From Pinus tabuliformis (Eukaryota; Streptophyta; Pinopsida; Pinales; Pinaceae), in assembly GCA_031772625.1 (NCBI GenBank), contig CM062819.1:1230795070-1230859069 (forward strand): a stretch of DNA of 64,000 nucleotides. Reading direction: 5' to 3'. Positions 33,131-44,217 of this stretch are shown here, one piece after another. The notes under the pieces were generated by a model. It was not told the origin of the DNA. It saw only the letters and a program-made list of their open reading frames with translations, and did no database searches. Both the position numbers and the translations under genes were made by a program. Numbering within the stretch: position 1 is the first letter of the stretch; every line of letters begins with the position of its first letter.

Positions 33131-34250
33131 TACAATAAGTTGATTAAGGAGAAGTGCTTCAAGCATCCAGGAAGAAGAAAAAGGGATGCCCCTACCATTA
33201 ATATCATTGGGTAGTTGTCTAACTTAATGCTGGGGCAAGTAATATGTCCGAAATATTTGGACCTTGGAAGCCCTGTAGTAGATGTGCACATCAATGGCAC
33301 CATTCTCCCACAGACTCTGATTGATGTGGGGGTTGCCATTAATGTGATGACCAAGGACACCATGCTCAAGATCAACCTCCAAGGTTCATTGAGGAATACC
33401 ACAACATTTCTACAACTTGTAGATCGTTCCACAGTCACCCCTGAGGGAATTGTGGAGGATGTGATGGTCTCCATTGACTCCTGGGAGTACCCTGCAGATT
33501 TTTTAGTTCTCTAGCCTAAGGTGAAGCTTACTGGTTACCCTCTCATCCTTGGGAGTCCATGGTCGGCCATAGCCGATGCTTACATTAGCTACAGAGTTGG
33601 GAATATGACCATCAAGAATGGGCATATGTCCAAACAGATAGTCTTATACCCTCCTGCTCAACCTTCTCTAGAGCATGATTTATCTTTATGGTTGGATGAG
33701 GAGGAAGAAGATGAGGTTTATTCAGCCCAACTTTATGCTTTAGAAGCAACCATAGGAGGAGGACAAGAATATGAGGATGACTTAACTGAACACCTACTCC
33801 AAAGTCCAAATCCTAGTTTGTTACCTTTAGAAGAAGAAGTAAGGGAAACCTAGAACAATCATCCAATTGACTTATGCTTGGCCAATTCCAACCCACTCCA
33901 TGTCAAAACCATAGAATTCAGCCCAGAGAAAACTTTGAAAATTAACCCATCTCTTTTTGCTCTTGAAGAGGAAAATCTATGCAACATGTTGAGAGAAAAC
34001 CTAGAAGCCTTCGCTTGGAGTTACAAGGAAATGAAGGGAGTACACCCCTCAGTGTGTACTTGCCACATATACATCAAAGAAGGTTGCAAGCCAGTATGGC
34101 AACCACAAAGGAGGATGAATCCAGGTCTTAAATATATAGTCAAAGAAGAACTGCAAAAAATGCTAGATGCTAGATTCATTTACCCTATCTCCGACAGCGA
34201 GTGGGTCTCTCCTTAGTGTTAGTTCCCAAGAAAAATTGTAAGGTATAATT
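33131..34250 (+). pseudogene. Element C protease and reverse transcriptase stub
   Basis: Same frame as gag. The protease core reads LGSPVVDVHINGTILPQTLI, then DVGVAINVM where Athila-like proteases have an Asp-x-Gly-Ala motif, and YPLILGSPW. An acidic linker follows. The pol start reads FAWSYKEMKGVHPSVCTCHI, QRRMNPGLKYIVKEELQKML and ISDSEWVSP. A one-base frame change then gives LVLVPKKNCK, the first reverse transcriptase box, and the homology stops near 34247. The palm, RNase H and integrase parts are absent, pointing to a deletion. Confidence 0.8.
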
Positions 34251-35627
34251 GTTATTTGCAGGTGGGCGAGAAAGACAGTCAAGGAGAAAAAATATAATAT
34301 AAAGGGAACCCTGCCTCACACCTATCCATCTCCTCCACTCCTTACCATGCATCCTGCCATCAATTCCATTATTTTTTTCACTTCATTGCTTCAATTTAGG
34401 CGAAGGTTGTGTCTTCTACAGGATCCCCTAAAAACCTACAAGATGATCCTGTAGGAATTACAGTGGCTCGGAAAACCTATAGGAAGCAATCCGAGGGTGA
34501 ATGGTAGGTTGGTTAGGTCCCCAAAATTCATTCTATACATGATATAACCCCTCACCTCGTCCATTACCATCATCCCTGCACTCACCATTCAAAACAAAAG
34601 AGATTAGTTTCTGCCAGTTATGAAAGAAAAAAAGGGGAAAACAAAGGAGAGTAAGATCATTACCTGAATGTCCCTTACTCCACACACACTCATACTCCTT
34701 TTTTCCATTCGTTGCAACATCCTCATAGCCCCATCCAGCAACATGATTAAGAAATTCTAAGGGAGGAGCAGCTACAGGACATCCTGTAGCAGCCTATCCC
34801 ACAGAATATCAATCATCAACTACATGTCTTCACTAGGATGATCCAGGAGCTCCAGACAGTAGACAGCTGCAACATGGCATCGAGACCACAGGTAAGTATC
34901 CCACTCACTCACTCATATGCATCATTTGATCAAAAGTTGTGAGGGTTACGAGGTAGTTCGTTTATAAGTGAGAAGGTTGCCAGTTAACTTGGCCACCTTC
35001 GTTCAGTCATCACATACAAAACCGGGTGTCCTCTCACACGTGATTGTAGTCAGCTCAAAGACATAGGAGGAGTAGGAAAACAAGTGGTTAACTACATATC
35101 TATGAGATGGGAATTGATTACTAGGAGTGGGAATGATGAGGTGGTAGTGGGGACCAACAGTCCAAAAATGGCAATGTACCTCTGCTGCCATCACACCACC
35201 TCACCCCGAAAAGCCATAAAGGAAAACAAAACATCGTTTGCATTCATTCATGCATTCCACTTCCTCGAAACTCCCTCACTCAAGTCACTCTCATAACTCT
35301 GGCCACCCACCAGAAGCAAGGATCCATCGTTCTACAAGAGAATTTCTACAGGAGCATGCACAGGAATTCCTACAAGAACAGTCTACAGGATAGGCAGAGA
35401 GGGGTTCAAGAGGGAATATCATGAGAATTTTCTACTTCCACCATTCTAAAGAAGTAGGATCTAAAAATCCATCCCGATTTACAAGCAAATGAACTAGAAA
35501 TGCTTTAAAAGCTAGTGGATATAACAGCTGTGGGAGGTGAATTACATACACAGGAAACTTTGTTTTCTCCTTAATTTAAAATTATGGTGTCAAACCTCTC
35601 ATCTCCTCCTCAAGCCTCACAAGAAAT
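34251..35627 (+). other. Gene-free spacer between the element C RT stub and ORF3
   Basis: About 1.4 kb with no coding signal. Short phrases of the type CTACAGGAT or CCTGTAG recur around 34430, 34780, 35350 and 35385. Athila-type elements often have untranslated sequence before the third ORF, so part may be original and part deletion debris. Confidence 0.45.
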
Positions 35628-37968
35628 ATGATAGGAGGGTTTAATAGGAGAGAACCCACAAACACTGTGAGGATACAACAACACCCCCAAGTGCTTGAAA
35701 TCTTTATAAGACACCAATGGATGGGGTTTTTCGAAAAATTCATAGGGTATGATGATGAGGTGGCTCAAGAATTTTCTCATTCCCTCACTCCACATAGCAG
35801 AATCCATGCCATTGTTATATTTAGAGGGCTCACTATATATCTCACCCCAGAGCTCATCAGTAGGGTCACTACACTTCCCCTAAGAATTCCATGGAGAAAA
35901 AAAGAAAAAGTAGACAGTCAGGTGGCAAAAAGGAAATTCTTTTTAGAAGGTGAAGAACCCACAAAGGATAAAAATGGAGTAAAAAGGGGCATTCTGCCAT
36001 ACCCATGGAGTGAGGTAGGATAGCAACTCATCAAATATATCTCATGTGAGGGTAGATACAGTGTTGTTTATGGTTACCACTTTAGGATCCTTGAAGAATT
36101 AAGATTTGGGGTAGAGACACCAGTTCACCAAAGACTCAGCATACCCTATTTCTTAATCCAATCACTCATAGACTCCAACAAAAAAGTAAAGGAAGGGAAT
36201 TCCCAACAATTGGCTCACCATGGGTTGATTAGGATCCTCATTGAAGATGCCCTCCAACACCTCAGGATCCCTATAACATGGTCTGTCTTGAGAGACTTAT
36301 CAATAGAGGATGACATCAAAACCCTCACCTATGATGTTAGTCCTTCTGTCAGTGAGGGGGATGAAAAACAAGAAGAAGAAGATACATAGCTAGATAGGGA
36401 TGAGATGGACGAAGAAAAAACTAATACAGAGGAACATGATGAAGCAGGAGAAGATAAGGAGGATGATTCTAAAACAGAGGAGGAAATGAAGGAAGAAACT
36501 GATGGATATGAGAAAGAATAGCAAGAGGAAGAAGGCATTGAAACAGAAGGGGAAGAACACAAATAGGAGTCACCTAGGGTGTCTCCAGAGGCCCCTGAGA
36601 GGGGGGTAGAAGCTACCCTCACTGCTCTCATCACCCTAGTCAAGAAAAAAGGGAAAAGAAGAAGGAAAACCCCTCTATATTTCAAAACAAGAAAGAGCAC
36701 AAGAATCAAACAAGGGAAGCCACAAATATCAACAAAAATCCTTATTGAGATTGAATATTCCCATACACCAAGAGACAAAATTCCTTCCCCTAAGTCACCA
36801 ATCGCCTATGTAAGGAGGCCTAGTACCAAATCAACTTCCTTAAAGGGTAAGGCCATCCTACAGGATCCACAGCAAAAACTACAAGAAGAACAGAAATTGG
36901 AAAGCAGGGTAGGGGAGCAGCAAAAACAAAAAAGAGGAAGACATTGGGCATATGGAAGAGAAGCTCATGGAAATGGGCAAAGAGCTAAGTGGCTTAAGGG
37001 ATAGAGAAGCAATAATGAGAGATCAACTTGAGAGGGAAAACGCATGGCTGAAAGGACAGTTGTAGGAAAGGGAAAACCAACTAGCATGTATGGCAAAACT
37101 CTCCTTGGAGGCCATCTAGTGTAAGATGTCAGCTAAATCCTATGTTCTTTACCTCAAAGAACAATGGCTGCAATTTCAGATTAAAACACTAGCATAAAGG
37201 GTCACCATGCCATTTCAGGACTACAGGCAGTTTATTGATCTTTGTGATCAAAGTACACTAGAGGATAGGGCAAAAATGGCTGAGTTTTACTTGCACAACA
37301 TGGCCCTCACAGACATGAATATTGGGATCCTAATGCCGAGCTAGGAGATTTATAATTAATGGCTTTGGCATCATGGATGAACCATGAGGAGTCAAGGGCT
37401 GCAGAGATGAAAAGAATATTGGCTAGAGAGCAAAATGAACCTCTTTTCATCAGAGCTGAACAATCAAATCCCAAGTCCCTAATCAGCACCCATAATCTAA
37501 TTTCAAATGATCCTCAGCTGGCACCTAGATATCTTACTACCCAAGAGCAAGAAATTTCACATTTTGAGGATATGTTTAGGCTACTAGGAGATGATAGTAT
37601 ACATGCCTACTTTAGGAGATGGAACACACTGCCACACAGCTTGAAGACCATAGAATATCACTCCCCTCAAAGGTTGAGAGAGGCACTCAACATGACACCT
37701 ATGTATAAGCAATCAACGCAAAGGTTGAAGGTCAATTAGATAGGCCTAAAACTTAGTCCACCACTACTCCTAGGGATGCTAGAAGGGAGAAAAGAAGAAG
37801 AGGAAAAGAGGTAGTGGTAAGATGTAGAAAGGAAAGCATGCTTCTATGAACAAGAAGAAGAGACCACAGTAGAGCCATGGGATGTCAGAGAGGCTACCAG
37901 AGCCATGAAGGACATGGACATTGACTAACTTGCTCAGAGGATGAGAAACACTTTCAGTAGGGGGGTGA
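35628..37968 (+). pseudogene. Element C ORF3 in the env-like position, putative plant transposon protein domain
   Basis: From ATG 35628 the N-terminal 200 residues read VLEIFIRHQWMGFFEKFIGY, VIFRGLTIYLTPELISRVTT, YISCEGRYSVVYGYHFRIL and IPYFLIQSLIDSNKK. This recalls the putative plant transposon protein domain found in third ORFs of plant gypsy elements (recall, not searched). An acidic block (36350-36560) and a strongly basic block (KKKGKRRRK near 36640) follow, then a coiled coil in the +1 frame from about 36940 (LMEMGKELSGLRDREAIMRD). The original frame returns from about 37330 to the end (LAQRMRNTFSRGV at 37930-37965), running into the polypurine tract. Several stops and two frameshifts. 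The function of this protein class is unknown. Confidence 0.65.
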
Positions 37969-39826
37969 TGATGAGCCTCATCATTGGGTAATTATATGGG
38001 CCTTAATGCACCTCCTAGCTTAATCAAACCAACTATTCTCACAACTTATTGCATACTTTTGATTATATTTTGTTTATGAGATGAGTTAGAGTTGGATATT
38101 TTGCTTTGTGGTCTAATGTGCATTTAATGCAAGATTAAAGGATAAAAGAAAGGAATTTTGGCAAAGACCTTGGTCAAAACGTGAATGGTAAAAGTGAGAG
38201 GAATTATAGGAGGTAAATCCTCCTCATTTACTACCCCTCCATTCGAATATTCCTCCATCAACTCGGAGTGCAAATAGCCAAATCATGAGGACTAGAAGGC
38301 AGTCGAGCAAGTGAAAGTCAAAGCACCAGTTTATCTCGAGTTTGGGAGCTGAGCCTCCCTAATTTTAAGGAAGTGGTTGGACACTTCAGTTGTATAAGTA
38401 GAGAGGCCTAGGACCTTTGTAGGATTCAGATTTTGGATTGTAAAACTCTACTTTATTTTCGAGCTGCAAGAATTGTGACATTTTTTTATGTAAGCCATTG
38501 TTTTGATAATAAGAATGAGTTTTGTTTTGAGCCAGCACTAAGTCAACTCAAAGGGCTTAAGCTCTTGGGTTAGGTCCAAACCCTAGCAGCTAGGGATCCT
38601 CTTTATTGTACATGTTTGCTAGTGTAGATTCATGGTTTAATCGTTCATTTTCTTAAGTAGCTGCATTTCCATTACAGTAGTGTAGCGCATAGATTCATGG
38701 TTTAATCGTTCATTTTCTTAAGTAGTTGCATTTCCATTATAATAGTGTAGCATAGATTGGTCGTGTTTTAGTTTTCTTCCATTTGTGCCTTCTTTCAATT
38801 AGTAGGTTAGCAAGGAGAAAAAGATCCCCATAAGGTTGTCAGCAGGTGTCTCGGCCTCACCTCCTCCCTCTGGGACCATGGCTTGAGGAAGAGACCCTTC
38901 AGCAACCCTAAAAACATAGATTTCTAGTTCTCACATGAGCTTTGGAGTTTGTCGTCTTGATTCAGTACTTGGTTCATTTCATCATTATCTTTCTGTAATA
39001 ATATCTCACTCATATTCTCATTTCCTTCAGCACTTTTTTCATGTATAATATAGGCGGAAGTTAATAAATCACATCTTAATCAGATTATACTCGTAGATTT
39101 CCTTACCTTCCAATCTACAACAAACCTGGCCAATCACTGTCAACCGCGTGCATATTCATTTCAACGTTTGAATTTAGGTGCTCTAAATCTCCACCGTCGA
39201 TCTACCTCGCTTGATCCAACGGCTATCACGTCACCTGATCACCAACTAGCTTGGCTAATCTCCACTATTGATCATCCCACATGATCCAATGGCTATCATG
39301 CAATCTCACATGAATTCTTGCACGGCCGATATCTGCCCGAGAGCACACGAGAAAAGTGGGTTTCTCATGCTACGTGTCACTCACTTAGGCTAATCGCGTA
39401 AAATTTAGGAATTCCTCTTACAACTTTGAGGGTGCGCGAGAAACTACTTACCACCTATGAAAACCCACTCCATTAATCCACACATGTTACACCCTTCTAT
39501 CGACACGTGACTTGATGTGATCCATCTGTCTATTGACTTCATATCCCTCAATAAGATCTTCGCCATTCATCTCCTGTTCATCCTGTTCGTCCATCTATTC
39601 ACTTCATCTCCCGTAATAAGATCTTTGTCACTCATCTTCCATTAGTCTTGTTCGTCCATCTATTCACTTAATACCCTACGATAAGACCTGCCATTCATCT
39701 CCCATTCATCTTGTTCATCCATCTATTCATGTAATCTCCTGCGATAATATCTTTGCCACTCATATCCATTAATGTTGTTCCTGACTGATCCAATGGTTCC
39801 TGTGCACTGCTGCTCCATTACATCTT

Positions 39827-40159
39827 TGTTAGGTCCCTATAATACTAGTGACACCCCCATTAATATTGTAGTTGTATCCCTTATTAATATTTTTGTCCCC
39901 CTATTGTCCCCATATTGTTATTACTGTGCCCCATATAATCCCTCTATTGTTATTTTTGTGCCCTTATATTATTATCGTTAGGTCGGCTTGGTTATATTGT
40001 GACCCCTTAGACTCCTATATATAGAAAGGAGGTTTTGTCATCTGAATCATCCAAGAATTGTTCATTTATGTAATGTAAAGGAGGTTTCCCCCTCGAAGAG
40101 GCTGAATTCTAAGGCATTGATCTATCTTTTCTATCTTTTTGTGAGCTGGTTTCATAACA
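39827..40159 (+). repeat. 5' LTR of element E
   Basis: 333 bp. TATATATAGAAAGG near 40015-40030 is a plausible TATA region. The box GGAGGTTTCCCCCTCGAAGA at about 40080-40099 is nearly identical to one in D LTRs. Confidence 0.92.
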
Positions 40160-40161
40160 TT

Positions 40162-40173
40162 TGGTATTAGAAA
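40162..40173 (+). other. Degenerate primer-binding site of element E
   Basis: TGGTATTAGAAA where TGGTATCAGAGC is expected: the C-to-T and G-to-A type changes fit decay. Confidence 0.65.
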
Positions 40174-40838
40174 TTGGATTCTAGGGTTTCGCTGCTCCAA
40201 AGAGGTCATCGTGGCATTTTCACTATAACTTTTTTTTCTGCGATGTTTCAGAAGTGAAAAAGAAAAAACTCATTTGAGACGAAATCATTGAACTTCGGGT
40301 CCGAATTTTAGAGCTTTTCGCGCTATATTTGCAGAGATATGATCTGAGGAAGTTGGTCTTTTTGTAGACTCCTGAATTACATTCCAAACAGGTGACCTGG
40401 GGAAAATTGTCATAACTTTATCTCTAAGCATCGTATTGAAATTTTGTAAGAAGGTACAGAAAGAGGATGAACTGTAGTTTCTTGTATATATTTTTCAGAG
40501 CCAAAGGTCAAAACAGTGACACGTGGCACTTCATACAAGTTCGCTCTTTTGGAAAGGTCTATAATTAGGTCATCTTGGGAGATTGTGCATAACTCTTCCT
40601 TGGACAATCCAATTTGGATCAGACTTGTGGCATTAGAAAGAGGACACAGCGGGCTACCATTGATCGTAATTTCAGAACTAGATGATCCGAAATTACAGAG
40701 ATACATCAGATTCAATATCAAGCTCCTACAAAGTGAAAAAAGGTGTGTAGTTTTTTTTAAATTTTTGCATAAGCTTGGTTTGAAAAATTAGTTTGAAGGA
40801 ATTCAAAAGGCATAGTAAAGCATTATTATCGGTAATTG
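40174..40838 (+). other. Leader of element E
   Basis: About 660 bp between primer site and gag start. A 91-codon frame at 40516-40791 has no gag or other recognised motif and sits in the leader position, so I do not call it a gene. Confidence 0.5.
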
Positions 40839-41286
40839 ATGCCCCGAGGAAAGAAAATGCAAACACCTAGTAAGAAACCTGAAAGCTCTAGCATGACTCA
40901 TGAAGAAGAGGAAGAAATGCAACATGATATATCAAAATTACGAGACTAAGTGCAACAAGTGTCACTTGCACAAAAAGTAACAAAATCTAAGATGGATGGT
41001 TTAAAGAAATATGTAGAAGCTAAGATGGATGGTTTAAACAAATGTGTAGAAGCTAAGATGGATTGTTTAAATAAAGGCATAGAAGCTAAGATGGATGGCA
41101 TGGAAGCTAAGATGAATGGCATGGACGCTAAAATAGATGGCATGGATGATAAGATGGAAGAATTGAAGATAAAAATGAATAAGTTGCTACAAGAAATGGT
41201 CACTAATGGTGAAAGGGTAGTAAAAGGAAACTCATGATGAAAACAAAAGAAATGTTAATCATGATTCCATAGACTCTAATGTTGGA
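40839..41286 (+). pseudogene. Element E gag N-terminus with coiled-coil repeats
   Basis: ATG 40839 starts MPRGKKMQTPSKKPESSS. A stop after KLRD is followed by an internal repeat: units of 11 codons (KMDGLKKYVEA type), then 7 codons (KMDGMEA type), over 40986-41160. The pattern is that of a heptad coiled coil expanded by replication slippage. A frameshift near 41235 leads into the 41287 frame. The corresponding region of D is also a coiled coil, without such clear repeats. Confidence 0.65.
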
Positions 41287-42519
41287 TTGAAGACCCACCA
41301 TATTCCAAAAATTGATATGAGGAAGTTTGATGGCAAGGATCCCACAACATGGATATTACAGATGGAGCAATTTTTCGATCTCAATAATGTGCAAAACACA
41401 CAAAAGGTACGTATTGCAACTTTATATTTGGAACCAAATCAGTTTGTATGGTATCAATGGCTTTGCTCTGGTAAACAAATTATCACTTGGGCAATTTTTA
41501 CAGAAGAATTAACAGCAGATTATGAGGATACAAAAAGCAACACTTTTTTTAGCCAATTGATAAGTCTCAAACAAAAGGGTTCAATAATGGAGCACATTGA
41601 GGAGTTCCAAAAATTGAACATAAGGGTTAAAAATATTCTAGAGGAGCATAGGATTGATGTGTTCATAGGTACTTTAAAGGATAATATCCAACATGATGTT
41701 CACCTTTGGGAACCTAATTCATTAGAGAATGCATTTAGGTTAGCAAGGAAACTGGAAAGCAAAATTATGGCAACCAGGACGCATACCACTCACAACTATA
41801 AAGATGGAAGTGTTGTTGCCCATAGCCTTCCACAACCTATAAGGTTGACACCACAACAATTGGAAGAAAAAAGAGCAAAAGAGATTTGTTACAGTTGTGA
41901 TAGCAAATACACTAAAGGTCATAAGTGTGCTGAGAAGAAATTATTCTACATAGATTGTGAAGAGGAAGAAGAAAAGGAGCAAGAAAGGTCAAAAGAAGAG
42001 GATATATTCCAGGAACAAAGCCTAGATAAAGAAGAAATGAATCCGACCATATCTTGTAATGCATTGGCTGGAATTACCACTCCTCAAACCATCAAGATAG
42101 AAGGACAAATCAAGAAGAAAAAGGTAATAGTGTTGATTGATTCAGGAAGTACCCACAATTTTATTCATTGTAAGATAGAAAAAGAATTGAATTGCTTCCT
42201 ATATCCAGCACCAGAGTGTCAAGTGATGGTTTCAAATGGAGGAATGATAAATTGCTCTAGAAAGTGCCATAATATCAAGCTATCCATGGGAGAATATGTA
42301 TTGAAAAGCCCAATGCTTTCCATTCCAATGGGAGGTGTTGATGTTGTACTAGGAGTCCAATGGCTACAATCCTTGGGTACAATAGCTTTTAACTTTCAAG
42401 AACTTTTCACGATATTTTATGTGGAAGGAAAGGAAGTTGAATTAAGGGGTATTGCAGGGAAACCAAGAAAGATAATAAGCTCTAATGGTATGAAAAAGCT
42501 TCTAAAAAAGGAACAATGA
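41287..42519 (+). CDS. Element E gag domain and protease
   Basis: A 410-codon open stretch. The gag domain has IDMRKFDGKDPTTWILQMEQ and YLEPNQFVWYQWLC, and the zinc knuckle ICYSCDSKYTKGHKC is intact. An acidic linker leads to the protease, VLIDSGSTHNFIH, which keeps Asp-Ser-Gly, and VDVVLGVQWLQSLG. TGA at 42517 interrupts the protease-RT linker and a second TGA lies at about 42646, both in frame with the next block. This stretch is clearly orthologous in layout to gag-protease of D. Confidence 0.85.
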   Translation: MKTHHIPKIDMRKFDGKDPTTWILQMEQFFDLNNVQNTQKVRIATLYLEPNQFVWYQWLCSGKQIITWAIFTEELTADYEDTKSNTFFSQLISLKQKGSIMEHIEEFQKLNIRVKNILEEHRIDVFIGTLKDNIQHDVHLWEPNSLENAFRLARKLESKIMATRTHTTHNYKDGSVVAHSLPQPIRLTPQQLEEKRAKEICYSCDSKYTKGHKCAEKKLFYIDCEEEEEKEQERSKEEDIFQEQSLDKEEMNPTISCNALAGITTPQTIKIEGQIKKKKVIVLIDSGSTHNFIHCKIEKELNCFLYPAPECQVMVSNGGMINCSRKCHNIKLSMGEYVLKSPMLSIPMGGVDVVLGVQWLQSLGTIAFNFQELFTIFYVEGKEVELRGIAGKPRKIISSNGMKKLLKKEQ

Positions 42520-42669
42520 GGTGTAATTGCACAATTATGTTTGCTAGATGTTTCCACAATGAATTCATCTATTGCTCCAGATCTCCAAAATGTCTTAGAC
42601 AATCATTCCAAGGTATTTGAGACTCCCAAAGGTCTCCCACCTATTTGAGATCATGATCATGCTATTCAT

Positions 42670-43887
42670 TTGATTCCAGGAAGTGTTCCTCCAAACATCA
42701 GGCCATACAGATATCCCTATGCCCAAAAGAGTGAAATTGAACGTATGGTTGCAGAAATGCTTGAGGTTGGTATAATTCAACCTAGCCAAAGTTCTTTCTC
42801 TGCTCCAGTAGTATTGGTGCACAAGAAGGATGGATCATGGCGCATGTGTCCAGATTATAAGGAGCTCAACAAGCTTACTATTAAAGATAAGTTTCCCATT
42901 CCTGTCATTGATGAATTATTGGGTGAATTGCATGGATCAATTTACTTCACCAAGTTAGATCTTCGTTCAAGATATCATCAAATCAGAATGAAGACTCAAG
43001 ACATTCCGAAAACAACATTTAGAGCTCATGAGGGTCACTATGAGTTTTTGGTCATGCCTTTTGGCCTTACCAATGCACCTTCTACATTTCAAGGTTTGAT
43101 GAATTCCATTTTCAAACCCTTCCTTATAAAATTTGTGTTAGTATTTTTTGATGATATACTAATCTACAGCAAGTCTTTGAAGGATCATGTTGAACATGTT
43201 GACAAGGTGCTACAACTATTGGAGGAGAAACAATTATATGCAAAAAGATCCAAATGTTTCTTTGGAGTACAAGAGGTGGAATATCTGGGTCATATTATAT
43301 CTCATGAAGGAGTTAAGGTAGACCCTAGAAAAATTAAAGCCATTAAGGAATGGAAAATCCCCACATCCATAAAGAATTTGCGAGGATTTCTTGGGTTGAT
43401 AGGGTATTATCGCAAGTTTGTTAAGAATTATGGGAAAATAGCAGCACCTCTAACAACATTGTTGAAGAAAGATGCATTTTCATGGACTCTAGAAGCAACA
43501 AAGGCCTTCGAAGATCTTAAAGAGGCAATGTGCCAAGCACTGGTCTTAGCTACACCACACTTCACAAAAACCTTTATTATGGAATGTGATGCTTCTAGAA
43601 ATGGAATTGGTGTTGTTTTAATGCAAGATGAAAGACCCATTACTTTAGAAAGTCGTCCAATCAAGGGAAAGTATTTACACAAAGCTATTTATGAGAAGGA
43701 AATGTTGGCAATACTACATGCACTTAAGAAATGGCGACCCTACCTAATGGGAAGACACTTCAAGGTAAAAATGGATCATGATAGCCTTAAATACTTTTTA
43801 GAACAAAGATTATCCTTTGAAGAACAACAAAAATGGGTCACAAAGATGTTGGGTTATGGTGGCAGATGCACTCTCAAGAAAGGATGA
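42670..43887 (+). CDS. Element E reverse transcriptase and RNase H
   Basis: A 405-codon stretch in the gag frame. RT motifs: VLVHKKDGSWRMCPDYKELN, TKLDLRSRYHQIR (the usual Gly of RSGYHQ reads Arg) and FFDDILIYSKS with both catalytic Asp. RNase H has MECDASRNGIG, YEKEMLAILHALKKW and MDHDSLKYFL. It breaks at MLGYGGRC near 43855: compared with D about a dozen residues before ADALS are missing, and the frame shifts by one. Confidence 0.85.
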   Translation: MIPGSVPPNIRPYRYPYAQKSEIERMVAEMLEVGIIQPSQSSFSAPVVLVHKKDGSWRMCPDYKELNKLTIKDKFPIPVIDELLGELHGSIYFTKLDLRSRYHQIRMKTQDIPKTTFRAHEGHYEFLVMPFGLTNAPSTFQGLMNSIFKPFLIKFVLVFFDDILIYSKSLKDHVEHVDKVLQLLEEKQLYAKRSKCFFGVQEVEYLGHIISHEGVKVDPRKIKAIKEWKIPTSIKNLRGFLGLIGYYRKFVKNYGKIAAPLTTLLKKDAFSWTLEATKAFEDLKEAMCQALVLATPHFTKTFIMECDASRNGIGVVLMQDERPITLESRPIKGKYLHKAIYEKEMLAILHALKKWRPYLMGRHFKVKMDHDSLKYFLEQRLSFEEQQKWVTKMLGYGGRCTLKKG

Positions 43888-44217
43888 GGATGTGGAAGCA
43901 TTGTTGTGCGCCATTTCTATTATCCAACCAGATTGGATAAATGAAGCAAGGGAGGAATGGAAGAATGATGAAGAAGTGTGGGAACTTATTCGAAAGTTAC
44001 AACAAGATTCCAGTACATCTGATACATTTAGCTGGAAAAATGATTTGTTATGGTACAAAGATTGCTTATACCTTTGTAAGAATTCCCAACTCAAACAAAA
44101 TATTCTTCTGGAATTGCACGCTTCTCCCTTAGGAGGGCACTCAGGATTTTTAAAAATTACCACAGAGTTAAGAAGGAATTTTTTTGGGATGGCTTTAAAT
44201 AGGATACTCAAAAGTTT
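43868..44217 (+). pseudogene. Element E RNase H end and integrase zinc finger (shifted frame)
   Basis: The +1 frame picks up with VADALSRKDED, the linker IQPDWINEAREEW, and the integrase zinc finger start LLELHASPLGGHSGFLK, with both His present, unlike D. Near 44180 the reading returns to the original frame: RRNFFWDGFK, then a TAG, then VAECLVCQQNKAK with the Cys pair. Confidence 0.75.

Noticed and set aside
34241..34262. Tiny GT-AG interval (GTATAATTG...TTGCAG) at the end of the C RT stub
   Set aside because: About 20 bp is far too short for a plant intron; the site coincides with the end of pol homology and is more likely a deletion junction.
36329..36778. 149-codon Ser/Leu-rich minus-strand frame
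   Set aside because: Antisense to the acidic Glu/Asp-rich block of element C ORF3; the composition explains the lack of stops.
40516..40791. 91-codon frame in the element E leader
   Set aside because: No motif, not conserved in D, and placed between primer site and gag where no gene is expected.
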